NCBI GenBank assembly: GCA_905234355.1
Contig: CAJOHP010000048.1
Location: 1 to 18,059 of the forward strand
Length of the DNA stretch: 18,059 nt
From: an uncultured Prevotella sp.
GTDB lineage: Bacteria; Bacteroidota; Bacteroidia; Bacteroidales; Bacteroidaceae
Direction of reading: 5' to 3'
Part shown: positions 1 through 8,268 of the stretch, in pieces
Numbering within the stretch: position 1 is the stretch's first letter
Layout: every line of letters begins with the position of its first letter
Notes under the pieces: generated by a model
The model's input: the letters and a program-made list of their open reading frames with translations, nothing else
Told to the model about the DNA's origin: nothing
Database searches by the model: none
Made by a program: the position numbers and the translations under genes

Positions 1-77
1 TGCCGAGCGGAAGGGAGGGGAGTGGCTACGCGATGGCATTCGATGGTGTAAACGACTTTTTCAAGTGGACTCAACAT
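1..77 (-). CDS. Possible divergent gene, 5' end only (leaves window)
   Basis: On the minus strand an ATG at 77-75 opens a frame that stays open to the window edge for 25 codons, beginning MLSPLEKVVYTIECHR. It lies about 60 bases downstream of a minus-strand TACCTTTG element, which is why I list it. No family is recognisable and there is no clear signal peptide. A second minus-strand frame (MPSRSHSPPFRSA) is also open here, and so is a short plus-strand frame ending at a stop near 111, so coding is uncertain. The stretch could also be an untranslated leader of a gene further left. Confidence 0.2.
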   Translation of the reverse strand, partial: MLSPLEKVVYTIECHRVATPLPSAR

Positions 78-137
78 AGTAAAAAAACGATGAAGCTGAT
101 ACCGTAATGTCGCTCGCAGGCCGCGAGATATTTGGTG

Positions 138-145
138 CAAAGGTA
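138..145 (-). promoter_or_regulatory. Candidate leftward -7 element
   Basis: Read on the minus strand, 145 to 138 is TACCTTTG, which matches the Bacteroidota -7 consensus TAnnTTTG and sits in an AT-rich stretch. No TTTG -33 box is present about 20 bp upstream, so the match is half a promoter. It would drive transcription to the left, away from the operon starting at 310. Confidence 0.35.
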
Positions 146-175
146 ATAAATATTCTGTCACACCACGTATTGTAG

Positions 176-183
176 CCCCCCCC
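176..183. repeat. C8 homopolymer in the upstream region, followed by A6
   Basis: Eight consecutive C residues at 176-183 are followed by six A residues at 184-189, in an otherwise AT-rich non-coding region. Tracts of this length can slip during replication. This one is about 70 bp upstream of the -33 box of the operon promoter and about 30 bp upstream of the leftward -7 element. It is outside both core promoters, so any regulatory effect is speculative. Confidence 0.6.
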
Positions 184-250
184 AAAAAAGAAGCCTGAAG
201 GTGACAAATCGTAAGAATATGAACAATAAAACACGAATTTAACAAAAAAC

Positions 251-282
251 TTTGTGCGTTTTCTGTTTTTTTAGTACTTTTG
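251..282 (+). promoter_or_regulatory. Bacteroidota-type promoter of the plus-strand operon
   Basis: TTTG at 251-254 and TACTTTTG at 275-282 are separated by 20 bp. This matches the Bacteroidota sigma-ABfr pattern TTTG, 19-21 bp, TAnnTTTG. Transcription would begin near 289, giving a leader of about 20 nt before the ATG at 310. It is the only convincing plus-strand promoter found upstream of the eight genes that follow. It also argues against any start codon upstream of 310, because the TTG at 280 overlaps the -7 box. Confidence 0.85.
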
Positions 283-309
283 CAACCAAGAAATAGAATC
301 ATCACGCGT

Positions 310-3222
310 ATGAAGAAACTACTACTCACTATCGTCGCCCTTTGTGGCATCGCCTTCGGAGCAGAGGCCCAGCAGAAACGACTGGTGCTCGTCGAGGAGT
401 TCACCAATACCGGCTGCGGCCCCTGTGCCTCCTGGTCGCCCATTCTCGACAGTTGCATCAACTACCGTCTGGGCGACTGCATCGCCATCAAGTATCACTC
501 CGGATATCCCAATGCCCAGGACGAGTTCTTCCTCTACGACCGTGAGGCACAGCAGGCCAAGGTGGACTACTACCAGGTGACGGGCGTGCCCACCACCATT
601 GTCGACGGCGTGGAGCTGGCCGACCGCACGTTCAACTATCTGGAGCGTGTCATCAGCTACTTCAACGAGCAGCCCGTGCGCGGCCACCTTACCGTGGGCA
701 AAGAGCTCGACGTGGCCACCCGGCAGCTCACCGTGCACGCCAGCTTCACTCCCGCGGCCGACATCAGCGCGCCCAACGTGCGCCTCTTCGTCGCTGCCAT
801 CGAGGAGCATATCCAGAGCCCCAAGCCCTACCCCAACGGCGAGACCGAGCTCTACTACACCATGCGCAAGCTCATCACCGGCGCACAGGGACACACCATG
901 GGCGCCACGCTCAGCGAGGGGCAGACCTACAGCTACGACGGCACGTGGACGGCCGACTTCTTCGACGACCTCAGCCAGCTGGGCGTCGTGGCCTTCGTGC
1001 AGGACATGGACACCCGCGAGGTGATAGCCACGGCATATATCGGTCCCGAAGCCGAGGGCTACAACCGCATGGCACTGATGAGCCTGAGCGACACGCCCGA
1101 CCTGCTGTGCACACCGCAATACGCAGGCAAGGTCATCTTCCGCAACGACGGCGCCGGCACCGTGAGCTCTGCCACACTCAACGTGCGCATCAACGGGCAG
1201 GTGAAGCAGTATCCCTGGACCGGACAGCTCGAGTATCTGGAGCGCGACACCATGACCTTCAGCGACATGACCAGCTTCATGCTCGCCACCGACGGCAATA
1301 ACCGCGCCGAGCTGTGGCTGAGCGACATCAACGGCGACGCCGCGGCCCGCAGCAACGCCATCACGCGCACCTTCAGCAACTCGGTGCAGGCCAAGGGCAA
1401 CGTGCAGCTGCGCCTCTACACCGACAAGAAGCCGGAGGAGACCACATGGAAGCTCTTCGACTCGGCAGGCGACATAGTGCTCGAGGGCGGGCCCTACACC
1501 GAGGCGCGCAAGTTCATCACCGTGCCATTCAACCTCACACGCGACGACTGCTACCTCCTGGAGTTCTACGACGCCGGCGGCGACGGCATCAAGGGCACGG
1601 CTGGCAACGGCTACTACCAGCTGCAGCAGATAGACGCTGCAGGAAAGACCACACGCATAGCACAGGGCGACTACGACGGCGCCCTGCACGACATCTTCTT
1701 CCGCCTCGACGGCACACCGGCCCAGCCGCCGCTCGTGCTCTTCGAGGAGTTTACCAACACCGGATGCGACCCCTGCGCCGAGTTCTCGCCCGCGCTCGAC
1801 CGCATCATCTACGAGCGCATGGCCGACATGGTGCCCATCACCTACCACTGGAACTTCCCCTCGGCCGCCGACCCCTTCTACCAGAACAACCCAGCCGACG
1901 TCAGTAATCGCATAGACTACTACGGCGTGACGGGCGTGCCCGCCCTCTTCGTCATGGGACAGCGCGCACTGGCCCACGGCTACGAGGACCAGCTGGGCAG
2001 CTACATCGACATCAGCCGCAGCGAGATGCAGACCAAGGTGAAGGTGGAGGGCGAGGCCCTGCTCGGCACCGACGGACTGCTCAGCGTGCGCGCCCGGCTC
2101 GTGCCCACCGAGGACACCGACGGCAGGCAGCTCCGTCTCTTCGTAGCTGCCGTCGAGGAGCGCGTGCAGTGGGACAAGCCAGCACCCAACGGCGAGCGCT
2201 CGTGGAACTACGTGATGCGCAAGCTACTCACACCAGCCGGCGGACAGCAGCTCGACGAGCAGCTCACGGCCAACACACCATATTATTACGACTACACCTG
2301 GCAGGTAGCAGGCTTCGACAATACGGAAGAGCTCGGCCTCGTGCTCTTCGTGCAGGACAAGGCCACACAGCAGGTCGTAGGCACATGCTATGTGCCCCGC
2401 CCCACGGGCGACCGCCGTGCCGCCAAGATTGTGCAGGTGGTCGAGGCCCCCGACCGCATCTGCCAGCCGCTCTTCAGCTCCAGGCTCGCCGTGCGCAACA
2501 CCGGACGCGAGACACTGCGCTCGGCCACCCTCTGCGTGAGCATCAACGGCACCGTGCAGCAGACGCCATGGACGGGCAATCTCCGCCCCCTGGCCATCGA
2601 CACGCTGCAGACGCCCGACTTCACCGACTTCGAGCTCAGCACCACATCGGCCGCCAACGAGGTGGAACTGTGGCTCAGCCAGCTCAACGGCAGCCAAGAG
2701 GAGAGTGCCCACGCCCATCTCACACTGACCAATGCCTACGCAGCACAGCACGCCGTCCGGCTGACCGTCATGACCGACAACCGACCGGAAGAAATCACCT
2801 GGAAGGTCTACGACTCGGCCGGCGACGTGGTCTGCGAGGGCGGACCCTACACCGAGAGCCGCAAGCGCCAGGTGGCCGACCTGCCGCTCACGAGCGACGA
2901 CTGCTACACCCTCGTCTTCACCGATGCCGGAGCCGACGGCATCACCGGAGCCAACGGCCGCGGCTACTACATGCTGCACGAGGTGACGGCCGACGGCAAG
3001 ACACGCCTGCTCACACAGGCCGACTACGCCACGGCCACCCACACCGTCTACTTCAGCCTCAGCGGCACAGGCACACCCGGCGGCATAGCCACCGCACACG
3101 GCGCCACGCCGCAAGCCGACCACACGGAGCAGGCCGCCTACACGCCCGACGGACGCAAGGCCACACAGCAGGGCACACACCTTATTATATATAAGGACAA
3201 AAAAGTAATAACCAACAAATAA
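310..3222 (+). CDS. Double-length Omp28-like secreted protein with two CxxC thioredoxin-like domains
   Basis: A 970-residue exported protein. I chose the ATG at 310 because it gives a clean 20-residue signal peptide (AEA cut before Gln21) and lies just after the predicted transcription start. The mature protein is an internal duplication of about 450 residues. Unit 1 starts near residue 24 with LVLVEEFTNTGCGPC (C36, C39); unit 2 starts near 474 with LVLFEEFTNTGCDPC (C486, C489). Each keeps a cis-proline loop (VTGVPTTIV, VTGVPALFV). Each unit ends with a WKxxDSAGD strand (W380, W831) and a CYxLxFxDAGxDGI segment that resembles a calcium-binding loop. The start of each unit resembles the Omp28 family, whose usual members are single-unit and much shorter. 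The last 30 residues (YTPDGRK ... KKVITNK) resemble the tails of other proteins in this operon and may be a secretion signal. Substrate and reaction are unknown; thiol-disulfide exchange is inferred from the CxxC motifs and fold. Confidence 0.8.
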   Translation: MKKLLLTIVALCGIAFGAEAQQKRLVLVEEFTNTGCGPCASWSPILDSCINYRLGDCIAIKYHSGYPNAQDEFFLYDREAQQAKVDYYQVTGVPTTIVDGVELADRTFNYLERVISYFNEQPVRGHLTVGKELDVATRQLTVHASFTPAADISAPNVRLFVAAIEEHIQSPKPYPNGETELYYTMRKLITGAQGHTMGATLSEGQTYSYDGTWTADFFDDLSQLGVVAFVQDMDTREVIATAYIGPEAEGYNRMALMSLSDTPDLLCTPQYAGKVIFRNDGAGTVSSATLNVRINGQVKQYPWTGQLEYLERDTMTFSDMTSFMLATDGNNRAELWLSDINGDAAARSNAITRTFSNSVQAKGNVQLRLYTDKKPEETTWKLFDSAGDIVLEGGPYTEARKFITVPFNLTRDDCYLLEFYDAGGDGIKGTAGNGYYQLQQIDAAGKTTRIAQGDYDGALHDIFFRLDGTPAQPPLVLFEEFTNTGCDPCAEFSPALDRIIYERMADMVPITYHWNFPSAADPFYQNNPADVSNRIDYYGVTGVPALFVMGQRALAHGYEDQLGSYIDISRSEMQTKVKVEGEALLGTDGLLSVRARLVPTEDTDGRQLRLFVAAVEERVQWDKPAPNGERSWNYVMRKLLTPAGGQQLDEQLTANTPYYYDYTWQVAGFDNTEELGLVLFVQDKATQQVVGTCYVPRPTGDRRAAKIVQVVEAPDRICQPLFSSRLAVRNTGRETLRSATLCVSINGTVQQTPWTGNLRPLAIDTLQTPDFTDFELSTTSAANEVELWLSQLNGSQEESAHAHLTLTNAYAAQHAVRLTVMTDNRPEEITWKVYDSAGDVVCEGGPYTESRKRQVADLPLTSDDCYTLVFTDAGADGITGANGRGYYMLHEVTADGKTRLLTQADYATATHTVYFSLSGTGTPGGIATAHGATPQADHTEQAAYTPDGRKATQQGTHLIIYKDKKVITNK

Positions 3223-3235
3223 AAAAAGCGAAACA

Positions 3236-4861
3236 ATGAAGAGACTTTACACACTCATGCTTCTCGCCATGGGCTGCATGACAGCCGCCATGGCACAGTG
3301 GAACACCAATGCCACGCCCAAGTGCATCTACGAAGCTCCCGCAGGGAGCGACTACTATGCCTGCACCTCAAAGGCCGTGCGCACCGCCGACAGCAAGACA
3401 TGGATAGCCTGGAAGACCTGGGGGGTGAAATACGTGGGCGAGACCAAGTGCCTGGCCGTGCGCACCTACCTCCAGCTACTCAGCGCCGACGGCGTGCCAC
3501 AGTTCGACGAGCCCATCCTGGTCAACGACCACATCACGGCCTCTTGGTGGAGCCAGTACTCGCTGCAGGTCGCTGCCGACGGATCGGCCATCGTCACCGT
3601 GGCCGACGGGCGCACCGAGGAGACCGCCATACCCACCGGCAGCGGCACAGAGGCCTACAGCGCACAGACCTTCACACCGGCCATCTACAAGGTGAGCCAG
3701 GAGGGCGACATGCTCTGGGGACTCGACGGCGTGGAGTACCGTCAGTACACCAACGCGGAGTTCACTCGTGCCATCGTCGTGGGAGAGGACACCTACTTCT
3801 TCTTCTACAACCAGACATACGACGGCAGCGGAACAGCCGACGACATGACCGACTACGGCACCTTCGTGCAGCGCATCAGCGACGACGGCACCGAGGCTTG
3901 GGACACGCCCCGCAAGTGGAGCGACGACCAGGTGTTCCCCACGCTGGTACCCTCTACCGACAGTGAGTTCCTGCTCATCGAGAACTCGCCCCTGGGCGCC
4001 CTGTGCCACCGCCTGAACGCCGACCTTGAAGAGGTGTGGGGCGAGGCCGTGCTGATCGACGACAACAGCTCCAGCGACAAGAGCATGCAGCCCTACAAGG
4101 CCGTCAGCGACGGACAGGGCGGCGCTGCCGTGGCCTTCGTGCGCGCCATGGGCGGCTTCTCCCACAACATTCGCGTGCAGCACATCTACGCCGACGGTTC
4201 ACTCGGCTTCGGACTCACCGGACTCGACGCTGCCGACACCGAGGACAACGACTACGACTACTGCAATATTGCAGCCAACCCCGCCACCGAGCAGATACTC
4301 GTGGACTTTGAGTCGCAGATCAACGACAATGGCTACCACGTCATGCTTCAGGGCTTCTCCTACGACGGCGACTACCTCTTCGAGCCCCTCGGACTGTCCA
4401 TCGCACAGAAGACCACCAACAGCGGCTACGCCTTCGGCTCCGTGGGCTGCGGCGCACTGAGCAACGGCGACTGGATCGTGGCCTACCGCGACGTGCAGGC
4501 ATGGGGCGCCAACACATCGTTCATCATCCGCCGCTACGATGCCGACGGCAAGCAGCTCTGGACACGCACCATCGGCCGCAACCTCGACCCATCGAGCATC
4601 ACCTTCATCGTCGAGGAAGACGCCAGCTACCTCTTCTACCGCGAGTATGCCGCAGCCAAGAACCCCGGCATCACCGTCTTCCGCATCGCCAACGACGGCA
4701 CCTACAGCCAGGCCGTGGGCATCAGCGAGCAGCCAGCCAGCAGCACCGCAGCCTGCCAGCAGCACTACTACAGCCTCGACGGCAAGCAGCTCCAGCAGCC
4801 CGGCCGAGGCATCAGCATCGTGCGCCACAGCGACGGCACCATGAGCAAAGTGATGAAGTAA
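3236..4861 (+). CDS. Secreted propeller-like protein with C-terminal tail
   Basis: A 541-residue exported protein starting 13 bp after the previous stop. Residues 1-20 are a signal peptide (AMA, then Gln21). The body is made of repeated beta-strand segments of the type DG..W../..RIS.DG.EAWD, GGAAVAFVRAMGG..NIRVQHIYADG, and RRYDADGKQLWTR. These recall bacterial beta-propeller surface proteins in which each blade carries a ..R.D.DG..lW pattern. I see no catalytic motif. The C-terminus (YYSLDGKQLQQ ... GISIVRHSDGTMSKVMK) matches the tail found on its operon neighbours. The likely location is the cell surface or extracellular space; the function is unknown. The propeller assignment rests on pattern only and should be treated as a suggestion. 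Confidence 0.75.
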   Translation: MKRLYTLMLLAMGCMTAAMAQWNTNATPKCIYEAPAGSDYYACTSKAVRTADSKTWIAWKTWGVKYVGETKCLAVRTYLQLLSADGVPQFDEPILVNDHITASWWSQYSLQVAADGSAIVTVADGRTEETAIPTGSGTEAYSAQTFTPAIYKVSQEGDMLWGLDGVEYRQYTNAEFTRAIVVGEDTYFFFYNQTYDGSGTADDMTDYGTFVQRISDDGTEAWDTPRKWSDDQVFPTLVPSTDSEFLLIENSPLGALCHRLNADLEEVWGEAVLIDDNSSSDKSMQPYKAVSDGQGGAAVAFVRAMGGFSHNIRVQHIYADGSLGFGLTGLDAADTEDNDYDYCNIAANPATEQILVDFESQINDNGYHVMLQGFSYDGDYLFEPLGLSIAQKTTNSGYAFGSVGCGALSNGDWIVAYRDVQAWGANTSFIIRRYDADGKQLWTRTIGRNLDPSSITFIVEEDASYLFYREYAAAKNPGITVFRIANDGTYSQAVGISEQPASSTAACQQHYYSLDGKQLQQPGRGISIVRHSDGTMSKVMK

Positions 4862-4907
4862 GAACTAACCTCATACACACATATAACCAACAAAAAACAA
4901 AAGCCTT

Positions 4908-5711
4908 ATGAAACAAAGACTATCTCTCATTCTGGTGGCCATGCTCGCCGCTATAGGCGTGCAGGCTCAGGTCATTGCATACGACGTGCAGACCACCACC
5001 ACCGCCTATGAAGACATCACAGGCGCGACAGTCATCGACCTGCAAGGCACCGTGGGCAAAGACCTCTCGAAGGTGCTCCTTGATGCCGACGGCAACATCA
5101 GCTTCAATGCCGCCGACGACGTGACGGCCTTCCCCATCGGCTTCGACTTCGGCTTCGACGGCAAGACCATGAAGTACTTCCTGCTCACCGGCGACGGTGC
5201 CGTGATGCTCTACGAGGACCAGACCGTGAGCACCGACATACACGTGCTGGGCAGCACTGCCGCTGCCAACATCCTGACTGCCGGCAATGCCGAAAACATG
5301 TTCGGAGCCATCGTGCGCCAGGGTGCCTACGGACTCGACGACACCGAGATAAGCTATAAGCTCGAAGGCACCGAGGGCCAGCACGTGCTCGTCATCCAGT
5401 ACAAGAACCTGGGCTGGCAGAGCGGCGCCTGGAACTATGACACCGAGGTGGCCAAGAGCCAGATACAGTACCGTCTGTATGAGGCCACGGGCAACATCGA
5501 GATGAAGGTGTCGGGCTTCAAGCCCTACGACAATGCCAACGTGGGTTCCTACATGTGGATGCGCGCCGGCATCGTGGGCGACAAGAAGGACTGGCTCTTC
5601 ATCACCCAGTACGACGCCAACGGTGCCAGCAGCCTGAGTCAGAGAGACGCCAACGTGACCTACAGCGCCTCGCAGTATCCCCGGCCAGAGTGCTACTCTG
5701 ACTTTGGCTGA
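4908..5711 (+). CDS. 5' piece of a frameshifted secreted multidomain protein
   Basis: A 267-residue frame with a 20-residue signal peptide (VQA, then Gln21) and a beta-rich domain (FPIGFDFGFDGKTMKYF, IQYRLYEATGNIEMKV) that looks like a secreted jelly-roll or lectin-like module. After ...TYSASQYP the frame reads seven residues of nonsense (RPECYSDFG includes the first stray codons) and stops at 5709-5711. The +1 frame over the same bases reads PGQSATLTLADANNVPATYRWSNG, a natural continuation that runs to 8259. Removing one C from the run at 5679-5682 joins the two into a 1116-residue protein. This piece is therefore most likely the N-terminal fifth of one gene broken by a real mutation or an assembly error. 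It starts 46 bp after the previous gene with no promoter visible between. Confidence 0.8.
   Translation: MKQRLSLILVAMLAAIGVQAQVIAYDVQTTTTAYEDITGATVIDLQGTVGKDLSKVLLDADGNISFNAADDVTAFPIGFDFGFDGKTMKYFLLTGDGAVMLYEDQTVSTDIHVLGSTAAANILTAGNAENMFGAIVRQGAYGLDDTEISYKLEGTEGQHVLVIQYKNLGWQSGAWNYDTEVAKSQIQYRLYEATGNIEMKVSGFKPYDNANVGSYMWMRAGIVGDKKDWLFITQYDANGASSLSQRDANVTYSASQYPRPECYSDFG
5679..5682 (+). other. Apparent frameshift site (CCCC run)
   Basis: The sequence TATCCCCGGCCAGAG reads Y-P-R-P-E in the upstream frame. With one C fewer it reads Y-P-G-Q-S and flows into the downstream frame. The run of four C is the simplest place for a one-base insertion. A CCC-C sequence is also where +1 ribosomal frameshifting can occur with altered proline tRNAs, but nothing else here (no stop at the slippery codon, no strong downstream structure noticed) points to programmed recoding. 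Confidence 0.7.
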
Positions 5712-8259
5712 TGCCAACAATGTACCTGCTACCTATCGTTGGAGCAACGGTGCTACCACTACCAGCATCAGCGGCTCGTTTGAGAAGGGTTCGGCCGACC
5801 ACTTCCTCGTGCTCATCAGCAACAGCGCTGAGCTCACCCAGCAGCCCGCCGACAAGACGAAATATGCCGTGGAAGACCTCATCGGCAATGCCATCGTCGC
5901 TGCCGTCGTGCCCGCCACCGCCTCGTCGACCGAGATGGCCGAATTTGCCACACCCGACGACTGGGAGGCCTATGCTGCCACGACCTACTACGTCCACGTT
6001 TTCGGCTACAACTCACTCTGCTCGGCAGGCCCGCTCTACAACGCCACGCCCGCCACGGCGTCCATCGTGACCATGCCCGCAGCCCCTGCTGCCATTGCCG
6101 CTGCCAACGTGGGGCTGAACCAGTTTGAGCTCAACCTCACCGCCAGCGCCGCTCCCATGCTTGTGGCCATCACCGACCAGCAGGGCGTAGACCGCTGGGG
6201 CGACCCCGCACCCTTCGGACGCTTCGGCACACCTGCCGGCAACTATAAGGTGGGCGACGAGATAGCCGACGGCGGCCAGGTGGTCTTCGTCGGACTGCCC
6301 GTCACGGCCGAGCTCGCTGCCACCAAGGCCATCGCCGACCTGGGTGCCGCCGACGCTGCCGTGCTGAGCGAATATGCCGCCGACGGACTCACCCTCACCT
6401 TCGCACAGGGCAGTGCTCCCGCTGCGCCTAAGTACTACGCCGCCGACCAGGCTGCCCGCATCTATGTGGGCAACACGCTGAAGATTGCTTCGGCCGACAA
6501 GAATATCACCAAGGTGGAACTGACCACCGCCGGCTTCAACTGGAACGGCAGCAACGGTCTCTACGCCGCCGATGCCCTCGGCCATGGCGCCCTGGTGAGC
6601 AAGAGCGGCGGCAACACCATCACCGTGAGCGGCTTCTGCAGCAAGGAGATAGCCATCAGCAACCTGCTGGCCGACGGCGAGACGGAGGGCGCACAGCTGC
6701 GTGTCGTGGCCGTCAGCGTCTACACCGAGGCTGAGGGCGAGCCAGAGCCTGTCGTCATCGACGGTCTCGTGCCTGGCAAGGCCTACTTCGTGCGTGCATG
6801 GAGCGCCGACGGCAAGGGCGGATTCTCTTCGGATTATACCGAGACCACCGTTGTCACCGATGCCATGATGCCTTGGGAGAAGGTCATGGACGAGACAGTG
6901 GGCTACGAGGCCTTCCTGCCCGGATGGACAAAGAGCAACGACGAAGAATGGCTGAGCCAGCCTGGCGAATACGTATATAGCAACATCACTTATATAGAGA
7001 ACGCAGAGGAAGGCTCTGTCAGCTGGCTGGAGACCCCCTACATCCTTCTCGGCGAGAAGGGCACCAAGCTCAAGGTAGAGCTCGGCGGCACAGCACGTGC
7101 CGGATGGATGGCCAGCGACTGGACACTGGCCGAGGGCGAGAAGATTGTGTTCCAGGTGACGAAGGACGGCGAGCAGTACACCGACGTCTTCACCATCGAC
7201 AACACCAATGCTACGGTGCTCAAGAACCGCAGCATGACATCCTTCACCACCTACTTCAGCGAGATGGCCGGTGAGAAGGTGCGCCTGCGCATCCTCGCCA
7301 AGCGCTTCTCGCTCGGTCAGCTCCAGATAGCCGGCATCTACCTCGATGCCAAGGGCGACTGCGAGGCTCCCTTCGACCTGCGCTATGCTGGCACCGACGG
7401 CGGCAACTGCCTTGTGGAGTGGACTCCCGTGGGCAAAGAGACCGCCTGGGAGGTGAGCTACAAGGCTGCCGACGAAGAAGTGTGGAGCGACCCCGTGGCC
7501 GTGAGCGAGGCCCGCATAGCCCTCGCCGGTCTGGCCGGTGCCACCAACTACATGGTGCGCGTGCGTGCCCTGTGCAGCGAGACGGGCTACAGCTCGTGGT
7601 CGGACATCTTCTCCTTCAAGACACCGTACACCGCTCCACTCTATATCGACATTGCTGAGAGCACTGCCGACTGGGCCGTCTACGCCGGCATCCTGTCCGA
7701 CCCGACCGAGCTCTATCCCGGCGGCGACATCCGCCTGAACCCCACATGGGGCGGCGTGTTCAACCCCTGGGGCACGGAGACCTATGCCTTCCTCGTGAGC
7801 CCCGCCATCACGCTGCTCGACCAAGAGGGCGTGAAGTATGAGGCCAACATCGACATCGCTACTAACTATGCCGCTACGGGCGACACGCAGTTTGCCGTCC
7901 AGGTGCTCGTGCTGAAGGACAGCGAGACCTTCGCTCCCACACCTGCCGACGTCATCGGCACCATCGACGTGGCCGAGTTGCCCGCAGAAGGTCTGCAGGG
8001 CACCTACACCCTGCCCTTCACCGGCTTCACCGGCAATGTGCGCCTGGCCATCTATGCTGCAGGCACAAGCACCGGCGACCTGCCATGGCTCACCTTCACC
8101 GGAGTAGGCATCACCTACGACGAGACCACCACGGGCATCGTCAGCGCCGAGACGAAGCATGCACAGACCGACACCGTCTACAACCTGCAGGGTGTGCGCG
8201 TGAGCCAGCCCACGAAGGGACTCTACATCAAGAATGGTAAGAAAATATTCGTGAAATAA
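5704..8259 (+). CDS. 3' piece of the frameshifted secreted multidomain protein (fibronectin III-like repeats, C-terminal tail)
   Basis: About 850 residues in frame +1; the frame is open and protein-like upstream to about 5680. A TTG at 5704 is the only nearby start-like codon, and no signal peptide is present, so this is best read as the continuation of the gene starting at 4908. It begins with a PKD/Ig-like strand pair (PATYRWSNGATTTSISGSF). It then has at least two fibronectin type III-like modules; the clearest is near 7360-7620, from CEAPFDLRYAG through WEVSYKAADEEVW to MVRVRALCSETGYSSWS. Between them is a jelly-roll-like module near 6870-7350 (WLETPYILL ... FTTYFSEMAGEKVRLRI), followed by another near 7640-8110. 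It ends in VYNLQGVRVSQPTKGLYIKN and GKKIFVK, the clearest copy of the C-terminal tail in this operon. It is probably an adhesive or scaffold surface protein; no enzyme motif is seen. Confidence 0.75.
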   Translation: MADANNVPATYRWSNGATTTSISGSFEKGSADHFLVLISNSAELTQQPADKTKYAVEDLIGNAIVAAVVPATASSTEMAEFATPDDWEAYAATTYYVHVFGYNSLCSAGPLYNATPATASIVTMPAAPAAIAAANVGLNQFELNLTASAAPMLVAITDQQGVDRWGDPAPFGRFGTPAGNYKVGDEIADGGQVVFVGLPVTAELAATKAIADLGAADAAVLSEYAADGLTLTFAQGSAPAAPKYYAADQAARIYVGNTLKIASADKNITKVELTTAGFNWNGSNGLYAADALGHGALVSKSGGNTITVSGFCSKEIAISNLLADGETEGAQLRVVAVSVYTEAEGEPEPVVIDGLVPGKAYFVRAWSADGKGGFSSDYTETTVVTDAMMPWEKVMDETVGYEAFLPGWTKSNDEEWLSQPGEYVYSNITYIENAEEGSVSWLETPYILLGEKGTKLKVELGGTARAGWMASDWTLAEGEKIVFQVTKDGEQYTDVFTIDNTNATVLKNRSMTSFTTYFSEMAGEKVRLRILAKRFSLGQLQIAGIYLDAKGDCEAPFDLRYAGTDGGNCLVEWTPVGKETAWEVSYKAADEEVWSDPVAVSEARIALAGLAGATNYMVRVRALCSETGYSSWSDIFSFKTPYTAPLYIDIAESTADWAVYAGILSDPTELYPGGDIRLNPTWGGVFNPWGTETYAFLVSPAITLLDQEGVKYEANIDIATNYAATGDTQFAVQVLVLKDSETFAPTPADVIGTIDVAELPAEGLQGTYTLPFTGFTGNVRLAIYAAGTSTGDLPWLTFTGVGITYDETTTGIVSAETKHAQTDTVYNLQGVRVSQPTKGLYIKNGKKIFVK

Positions 8260-8268
8260 AAACAAGAA

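Noticed and set aside
280..309. TTG start at 280 for the first operon gene
   Set aside because: It overlaps the -7 promoter box and precedes the predicted transcription start. The ATG at 310 gives a standard 20-residue signal peptide.
322..1977. 551-codon minus-strand frame antisense to the Omp28-like gene
   Set aside because: It spans the CxxC-containing plus-strand gene, and its translation (repeated G, V, A, H, E) is typical of a shadow frame.
6013..8265. 750-codon open frame on the minus strand antisense to the fibronectin-like gene
   Set aside because: The plus strand carries a coherent protein with recognisable modules. The antisense frame is rich in G, V, A, H and L with no domain pattern, as expected from GC-rich third positions.
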